DNA from: an uncultured Bacteroidales bacterium | GTDB lineage: Bacteria > Bacteroidota > Bacteroidia > Bacteroidales > Paludibacteraceae | NCBI GenBank assembly: GCA_934725535.1 | Contig: CAKVBV010000015.1 | Location: forward strand, 1-37,994 | Direction of reading: 5' to 3' | DNA length: 37,994 nucleotides | Shown: positions 32,717-37,994 of the stretch, one piece after another | Position numbering within the stretch: position 1 is the stretch's first letter | How the letters are laid out: each line of letters starts with the position of its first letter | Position numbers and translations under genes: made by a program | Notes under the pieces: generated by a model | The model's database searches: none | The model's input: only the letters and a program-made list of their open reading frames with translations | What the model was told of the DNA's origin: nothing

Positions 32717-34606
32717 ATGATAACCAACCCACTTCTCCTGACCGCCTTGGTGCTGAGCATTATCTTGCTCATCCCTTGGGTGTGCCGAAAGATACACATC
32801 CCTGCTATTGTGGGGTTTATCTTGGCAGGTATGGTTATCGGTCCCTCTATGCTCAACTGGGTGGGAGACAACGCCGCCATTCGCTCGTTAGGGGCGATAG
32901 GAATGTTGTATATTATGTTCCAATCCGGCAGCGAAATAGACATCAACGACTTCAAGCAATACCGCTACCACGCCGTCATTTTCGGGTTGTACACCTTCTG
33001 TTGTCCGTTTCTGCTCGGACTGATAACCTCCCGCTATCTGCTCCATTTCGATTGGCAAACGGGTATTCTGTTGGGGGCGATGTATGGCAGTCACACGCTG
33101 ATGACCTACCCTATTGTCAGTCGCTATGGCATACAGAAAAACCGTGCCGTCAATATCACGGTCGGCGGTACGATGTGGGCAATCACCTTGTCGCTCATCG
33201 TGCTGGCGGGCATAGAGGCTATGCAGAACGAGTCGCACGGGTTATGGAGCAGTCTCCGCGTAGCGGCTCTTATCGTTCTGTTCCTGTTCTGTGTACTATG
33301 GGCTTTTCCAAAAGTGGCACGATGGCTCTTCAAACGGTATCAAGACCCTGTCTTTGGCTTTATGCTCGTGATGCTGATGTTGGTTTTCTCCGCCTTGTTG
33401 GCAGGTTGGGCAGGGCTCGAAGGCATCCTCGGTGCTTTCCTTTGCGGTGTGTCTCTCAACAGATTGCTGCCCAATCACTCGCCGTTGACGCGACGCATCA
33501 CCTTCGTGGGCAACAGTATATTTGTCCCGCTTTTCCTAATCAGTGTGGGGTTGATGATAGACGTGCATGTCTTCTGGAGCGGCTGGGCGACCCTGCTCAT
33601 AGCCGCTGTGATGATAGTGTCCAAACTGTTCGGCAAGTCCATGGCAGCATGGATGGGACAATGGACATTCGGCTTTGCACCTATGGAACGGCAATTGGTA
33701 TTCGGTCTCACACAAGCCTCGGCTGCCGGCACACTGGCTATCGCCACCATCGGCTATCAGATGGGTATCTTCACCTCCGAGATACTGAACGGGGCAGTGC
33801 TGATGATACTGATACTATGCACCATTTCGGGCTTCATCACCGAACATGCAGCCAAGCAACTGGCTCTGCAAGAGAGTGCCCGATTAGTCAGCGACCACGA
33901 TGAAGACTACTGGTTGCTGACCTCCGTGGGCACAGATTTGCGCACCCAACTGCGAGAACTATCTGTCATGGCTTCGCTCAAAAACATAGAGATAACCGAA
34001 TCTGCCGACTGGACAGATGTACAACGCTCTATCGAACATATCAGCAAGTCAGTATTGGTCTATCACGAGAGCCAGCCGATGAACACCATCGGGCGTATCT
34101 TGGTGGCAGTGCCGCGCTATGCCGAGAAAGAGCGCGACTTCATTACGTGCTTCGGATTGATACGCAGACTGGCGGGGGAATTAGGAGCCAAAGTGGTATT
34201 CTACGCCAATCCTGACACACAAGTGGCACTGCGTGCCATGTGCCGTCGCCCGGGCAAAACGCTCCGTGCCGCCTTCCGTGATATGGACGATTGGGAAGAT
34301 GTCCTGATGATAGCCAAAGATATGCACGACGACGACATGCCCATACTGCTGTCTTCACGCAAAGCCACAGCCAGTTACAACCCGCTCTTTGAGCAGATAC
34401 CGCGCCTGTTGGAGCAGTTCTTCGCCGACAATAACTATATGGTCGTTTATCCCGAACAGCAGACCGGCGGACCCGATATGGATGCGTTCCTGATGGATGT
34501 ACCGCAAGCCAGCACCACATGGTCGATCGTTACTCACATGAAAGGTTTGGTGCTGAATATATACCATTATATATTAACGAAAATCCGAAAGCCGCAAAAC
34601 GAATAA
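32717..34606 (+). CDS. CPA2-family cation/proton antiporter with C-terminal USP-like domain
   Basis: 629 residues. The N-terminal two thirds (about 1-385) hold 11-13 TM helices with the CPA2/Kef pattern: IHIPAIVGFILAGMVIGPS near the N-terminus, a LEGILGAFLCGVSLNRL segment and LFLISVGLMIDVH. By family knowledge it exchanges Na+ or K+ for H+ across the inner membrane; the ion is not deducible. The cytosolic part (about 390-629) contains a Rossmann-like, universal stress protein-type domain (GRILVAVPRYAEKERDFITCF at about 458-478, then AKVVFYANP), not the TrkA-N domain of Kef channels. No promoter is evident in the 178-bp gap before it. Confidence 0.85.
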   Translation: MITNPLLLTALVLSIILLIPWVCRKIHIPAIVGFILAGMVIGPSMLNWVGDNAAIRSLGAIGMLYIMFQSGSEIDINDFKQYRYHAVIFGLYTFCCPFLLGLITSRYLLHFDWQTGILLGAMYGSHTLMTYPIVSRYGIQKNRAVNITVGGTMWAITLSLIVLAGIEAMQNESHGLWSSLRVAALIVLFLFCVLWAFPKVARWLFKRYQDPVFGFMLVMLMLVFSALLAGWAGLEGILGAFLCGVSLNRLLPNHSPLTRRITFVGNSIFVPLFLISVGLMIDVHVFWSGWATLLIAAVMIVSKLFGKSMAAWMGQWTFGFAPMERQLVFGLTQASAAGTLAIATIGYQMGIFTSEILNGAVLMILILCTISGFITEHAAKQLALQESARLVSDHDEDYWLLTSVGTDLRTQLRELSVMASLKNIEITESADWTDVQRSIEHISKSVLVYHESQPMNTIGRILVAVPRYAEKERDFITCFGLIRRLAGELGAKVVFYANPDTQVALRAMCRRPGKTLRAAFRDMDDWEDVLMIAKDMHDDDMPILLSSRKATASYNPLFEQIPRLLEQFFADNNYMVVYPEQQTGGPDMDAFLMDVPQASTTWSIVTHMKGLVLNIYHYILTKIRKPQNE

Positions 34607-34638
34607 ATGCCCCAAAGTGTACACAAAGTACAATCTGT

Positions 34639-34670
34639 GTTGTGTATGTTAATTATTTATTGTACCTTTG
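34639..34670 (+). promoter_or_regulatory. Bacteroidota-type promoter for the polysaccharide export genes
   Basis: GTTG at 34639-34642, 20-nt spacer, TACCTTTG at 34663-34670. Full -7 and three of four -33 bases. Transcription would start near 34677, 11 bp before the first ATG and 47 bp before the second. Confidence 0.6.
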
Positions 34671-34687
34671 CAGTCCAAATTCCATAA

Positions 34688-35524
34688 ATGGAACAGATGC
34701 AGATACCAAACTATAAAACCAATATGATTCAACCGAGGAATCTTTTCGTACTCATCGTCGCAGTGCTGATGTGTTCGTGTGTATCACGGAAGCAATTGGC
34801 TATTCTTCAACCTATTACCCCTGAAAGTGCAGAGGAAATCAACAAACAAATGAAGGCGCAGCCCGAACCTTGTGTGAAGATAAACGACGCGCTTATCATC
34901 ACAGTCACGGCTCTCGACCCCGAGGCTGTGCTGCCCTATAACCTGCCCAACGTGGCGTATGCTTCACCTACCAGCAGTTCTGTACCCACCACTGCCAACT
35001 ATCAATACTATACAGTGGACGGCAATGGCGATATTGATTTCCCTGTATTGGGAAAATTGCACGTAGTGGGTATGACTCAATCGCAAGTGATTGGAATGAT
35101 TCAAGACAAGTTAAAGGGGCAATTGGTCGAACCCATAGTAACGATGCGTTTCTTGAATGCCAAGGTCTCTGTCTTGGGTGAGGTGAAGAACCCCGGTACT
35201 TACCAACTGAACAACGGACGTATGACGCTCTTCGAAGCACTGAGTGCCGCCGGCGACTTGACACAATACGGTCGCCGTGATGATGTCCTCATTATGCGTG
35301 AGAACGATGGCAAGTTGGAGTTCGCACGTCTTAACCTGACCACCGACGAGATATTTTACTCCCCGTACTTCTACCTACAACAAAACGATGTGGTAGTCGT
35401 TTCGCCTAACCAGGCACGTTCTACCAGTAACCAAACTATCAGTCTTTGGCTCAGTATGGTCAGTACAGTATCCAGTGCAGCCACAGTCGTGGTATCCGTA
35501 TTGTCCGTTTCGGGAGTATTATAG
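34688..35524 (+). CDS. Wza-like polysaccharide export outer-membrane lipoprotein
   Basis: 278 residues from the ATG at 34688. The ATG at 34724 gives a shorter lead (MIQPRNLFVLIVAVLMCSC) that looks more like a signal peptide and leaves a better leader; either is possible. The lipidated Cys is C19 from the second start (C31 from the first). The polysaccharide export (Poly_export) domain (YYTVDGNGDIDFPVLGKLHVVGMT, about 97-120) and one SLBB-type domain (VLGEVKNPGTYQLNNGRMTLFEALSAAGD, about 162-190) are clear. A C-terminal hydrophobic helix (about 252-277) fits the amphipathic helix by which Wza-type proteins cross the outer membrane. It carries capsule or exopolysaccharide through the outer membrane with the tyrosine kinase encoded 43 bp downstream. 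Confidence 0.9.
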   Translation: MEQMQIPNYKTNMIQPRNLFVLIVAVLMCSCVSRKQLAILQPITPESAEEINKQMKAQPEPCVKINDALIITVTALDPEAVLPYNLPNVAYASPTSSSVPTTANYQYYTVDGNGDIDFPVLGKLHVVGMTQSQVIGMIQDKLKGQLVEPIVTMRFLNAKVSVLGEVKNPGTYQLNNGRMTLFEALSAAGDLTQYGRRDDVLIMRENDGKLEFARLNLTTDEIFYSPYFYLQQNDVVVVSPNQARSTSNQTISLWLSMVSTVSSAATVVVSVLSVSGVL

Positions 35525-35567
35525 CAAATAATCAAACATTAATCCGAGTTCTTTAGTAGCATTTTAT

Positions 35568-37898
35568 ATGGCACAAAAACAAGACGAGATAGATGTACGC
35601 GCGTGGTGCATCCGTATTCTGAAAAATTGGTATTGGATTCTCTTATCGTGCGCGTTGTGCGGTGCATTGGGTATATACTATTATATGTCGCGTACCAAAA
35701 AGTTCCAAGTGGATGCGAATATTATGATTCGTACTTCCGACGACGGAGCGTTACCCCAAAGCGAGATACTGCAGATGATGGGTATGGGCGGCACCAAGAA
35801 GACAGAAGACGAGGTGGCTATCCTCACTTCCCGCGACATTATGGCGCAGGTAATCAAAGACCTTGACTTGCAGAGCGAATACCGTAAGAAGGATGGCTTG
35901 AAGTGGATAGGGCAATACCCCAAGCACGACCTGACCGTAGTCTATCCCCCTATGTTCTTGGACACCACGACCACAGGTGCATCTATAGATATTAAGGCAC
36001 GCAAGAACGACTATGTGGTGAAAGTAAAAACCAAACGTTTCCATACCAGCACCCACAAAGTAACAGACCTGACCAAGCCTATCCAGACGTGCGCAGGTGA
36101 GATATACTTTGTAGTGAATGCGCCATTAGAAAGAGGAGACCGCTATCATATTTCCACTGCGTCCCGTTTGCCGTTGATAGACAGGTATAAGAAAGACATC
36201 ACGGCTTCGCTGATGAAGAAGGAGTCGAATATCATTGTTATATCCACGACAACGGATATGCCACGACGTGCGGTGGACTTCATAAATAAGGAGATTGAAC
36301 TCTACAATATGGACGCTGTGGTGGACAAGAACATCATGGCAAGCAATACGGCTACGTTTATCAATGAGCGTTTGCAATTGATAAAGAGAGAGTTGGCAAC
36401 AGCAGAGGCTGAAGTGGAACGCTACAAGGAGAAGCATGGCATTGTGGACCTGCCGAGTGAGGCGGAGTTGTACTTGGCAGAGAGCACAGAGTACCGCAAG
36501 CGTGCAGCAGAGATAGAGACACAACTCAACTTGGTGCAGTATATCAGCGAGTTTGTGGAGGATGATACCAAGAAGAACAGTCTGATACCCGCAAACCTCG
36601 GCATTGATGACAATGCACTTGTTACGCTTATCTCGGAATATAACACGCAGTTGCTGCAACGTATGCGTGTGCAGCGCACCGCCACGGAGAGCAACCCTGT
36701 CATCGACCAGATGACTATGCAGTTGGATATGTTGCGTGATAATATCATTACGAGCATTGCCAGTGTGAGAAAGAGCCTGACGATTTCCAAACAAGACTTG
36801 GAGTCCCGTTTCAGTAAAGCAGAATCGCAGCGTTACGGTGTGCCAAGCCAAGAGAGACAATACATAGAGATTGAGCGTCAACGCCAACTCACAGAGGAGT
36901 TGTATCTCTTCCTCTACCAAAAGCGTGAAGAGAACGCTCTGACACTGGCTTCCACCGTAGTGCCTGCCAAAATCATCGCATCACCGCAGATGAATCCTAT
37001 CCCTGTGTCCCCGCGACTGAGGATAATAGGACTTATATGCCTTGTACTTGGTCTCTGTATTCCTATTGTAATTATGTATCTGCGCGATTTGTTCAACAAC
37101 CGTATCTCGGATAACGTAAGAGATTTCGAGAAGTTGATAAAGGTTCCTTATGGAGGCGTGCTTGTCCAAAACCACAGAGGCGAGCATATTGCAGTAAAAG
37201 AGGGTGAGAACTCCGTGTCTGCTGAACTATTCCGTTCGCTGCGAACAAACATACGTTTTATGCTGCCATCGGAAGGAACCACCTCCCCTGTGATATTGGT
37301 CACATCCAGCATTAATGGTGAAGGTAAGTCCTATGTAGCCGGCAATTTAGCCATCTCACTGGCACTATTGCAGAAGAAAGTGGCATTGGTCGGATTGGAT
37401 ATCCGTAAACCTATGCTGGCTAACTATTTCAATTTGAGCGAAAAAGGTTGCCTGACTTCGTATCTGTCTGATACCTCCTATTCGGTTGATGACACCGTTG
37501 TGCATAGCAACATACAGAACTTGGATATTCTACCGGCAGGCATCGTGCCACCAAACCCGAATGAGTTGCTACAAAGCAACCGACTGGATAAACTCTTTGA
37601 GGAACTGCGCCAGCGATACGACTACGTGATTGTGGACTCTGCACCGGTGGCTATGGTCAGCGACACTTTCCAGTTGAGCCGTATCAGTGATATGACAGTA
37701 TATGTATGCCGCGCCAACTACACCACCTTTGACCTTATTGATTACCTCAATCAAACCAAGGAACAAGAACGCCTGCCTAATATCACAGCAGTCCTCAATG
37801 CCGCCAATGCAAAAGACTTGGGTTATGGTTATGGTTATGGTTATGGGCAGCAACAAACCTCACGGAAATCTTTCTTCCACAGACTATTCAAGAAATAG
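35568..37898 (+). CDS. Wzc-type polysaccharide co-polymerase with BY-kinase domain
   Basis: 776 residues. Wzz-type chain-length domain with a first TM (about 18-40) and a second TM (about 483-503), the large periplasmic coiled-coil region between them, a GNVR-type segment (VPSQERQYIEIERQRQLTEEL) before the second TM, and a cytosolic bacterial tyrosine kinase domain. Kinase motifs: Walker A GEGKS (584-588), Walker A' ending at D611 (VGLDIRKP) and Walker B ending at D690 (YVIVDSAP). The C-terminal tail contains GYGYGYGYG (752-760): four Tyr residues (753, 755, 757, 759) as the likely autophosphorylation cluster. They are encoded by a hexamer repeat. With the Wza-like protein it controls export and chain length of a surface polysaccharide. 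Start at the ATG 43 bp after the upstream stop. Confidence 0.92.
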   Translation: MAQKQDEIDVRAWCIRILKNWYWILLSCALCGALGIYYYMSRTKKFQVDANIMIRTSDDGALPQSEILQMMGMGGTKKTEDEVAILTSRDIMAQVIKDLDLQSEYRKKDGLKWIGQYPKHDLTVVYPPMFLDTTTTGASIDIKARKNDYVVKVKTKRFHTSTHKVTDLTKPIQTCAGEIYFVVNAPLERGDRYHISTASRLPLIDRYKKDITASLMKKESNIIVISTTTDMPRRAVDFINKEIELYNMDAVVDKNIMASNTATFINERLQLIKRELATAEAEVERYKEKHGIVDLPSEAELYLAESTEYRKRAAEIETQLNLVQYISEFVEDDTKKNSLIPANLGIDDNALVTLISEYNTQLLQRMRVQRTATESNPVIDQMTMQLDMLRDNIITSIASVRKSLTISKQDLESRFSKAESQRYGVPSQERQYIEIERQRQLTEELYLFLYQKREENALTLASTVVPAKIIASPQMNPIPVSPRLRIIGLICLVLGLCIPIVIMYLRDLFNNRISDNVRDFEKLIKVPYGGVLVQNHRGEHIAVKEGENSVSAELFRSLRTNIRFMLPSEGTTSPVILVTSSINGEGKSYVAGNLAISLALLQKKVALVGLDIRKPMLANYFNLSEKGCLTSYLSDTSYSVDDTVVHSNIQNLDILPAGIVPPNPNELLQSNRLDKLFEELRQRYDYVIVDSAPVAMVSDTFQLSRISDMTVYVCRANYTTFDLIDYLNQTKEQERLPNITAVLNAANAKDLGYGYGYGYGQQQTSRKSFFHRLFKK
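37821..37844 (+). repeat. GGTTAT x 4 microsatellite in the tyrosine tail
   Basis: Four perfect copies of a 6-bp unit within the kinase gene, each coding Gly-Tyr. Slippage would add or remove one Tyr at a time without breaking the frame. Confidence 0.9.
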
Positions 37899-37906
37899 TG
37901 GTATAA

Positions 37907-37994
37907 ATGATTCTGTGTGTCGCAGAAAAACCGTCCGTCGGACGTGATATTGCTCGCGTGCTGGGTGCTGACACCCGGCACGACGGTTATATGG
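37907..37994 (+). CDS. topB: DNA topoisomerase III (5' part only)
   Basis: Only 29 codons lie in the window; the gene continues past the right edge. The start MILCVAEKPSVGRDIARVLGA is the Toprim opening of type IA topoisomerase III, with the catalytic Glu in AEKPS. The following HDGYM fits Bacteroidota TopB. The ATG is 8 bp after the kinase stop, so it may be transcribed with the polysaccharide genes. The enzyme relaxes and decatenates DNA. Confidence 0.85.
   Translation, partial: MILCVAEKPSVGRDIARVLGADTRHDGYM

Noticed and set aside
32776..33903. 375-codon + strand frame in the wrong phase of the antiporter gene
   Set aside because: Overlaps the long TM-rich antiporter frame, which has clear family motifs; the alternative is Arg/His-rich.

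Overview
The window looks like a chromosome segment of a Bacteroidota organism, most likely order Bacteroidales. Evidence: most promoter-like sites fit the phylum-specific pattern TTTG-N19/20-TAnnTTTG. There is a complete Na+-translocating NADH:quinone reductase operon, Bacteroidales-style polysaccharide export genes, and a lipoprotein whose cysteine is followed by acidic residues. I cannot name the genus from sequence alone. No rRNA, tRNA, transposase or CRISPR array was seen.

Region 1 (1-14815, + strand) is an AT-rich, tightly packed run of eight genes, cut by the left window edge. In order: SrfB-like ASKHA (Hsp70/actin-fold) ATPase; SrfC-like P-loop protein; membrane-anchored subtilisin with InlB-type repeats and a YfaP/DUF2135-like C-terminus; four-TM protein; P-loop GTPase-like protein; large single-TM protein; signal-anchored protein; secreted coiled-coil protein. 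Gaps are 4-20 bp, so this is probably one operon and one machine. It combines two or three nucleotide-driven switches, a protease and several envelope parts. I know of no characterised function for this set, and it is the best candidate for an undescribed system (biological conflict, envelope surveillance or effector function).

Region 2 (15380-21840, + strand) is the GC-richer nqrABCDEF operon with two upstream promoter candidates and a strong terminator. It is unusual in three ways: NqrC carries an N-terminal rubredoxin-type domain; NqrC also has a C-terminal tail resembling the end of a TonB-receptor plug; and an AT-rich four-TM orphan gene sits between nqrB and nqrC.

Region 3 (21841-24328) holds a promoter, a long structured RNA candidate with terminator, an FnIII-repeat lipoprotein gene, two copies of a perfect or near-perfect palindrome, a 7 x 10-bp repeat array and a chain of five hairpins.

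Region 4 (24329-31304, - strand) holds housekeeping genes read leftwards: nitroreductase, pdxA (long acidic tail overlapping alaS), alaS, GtrA-family protein, guanine deaminase and lipoate-protein ligase. Region 5 (31693-37994, + strand) holds a DedA protein with an added signal peptide, a CPA2 antiporter, a Wza/Wzc-type polysaccharide export pair and the start of topoisomerase III. Three intergenic gaps carry related tandem 11-bp repeats.
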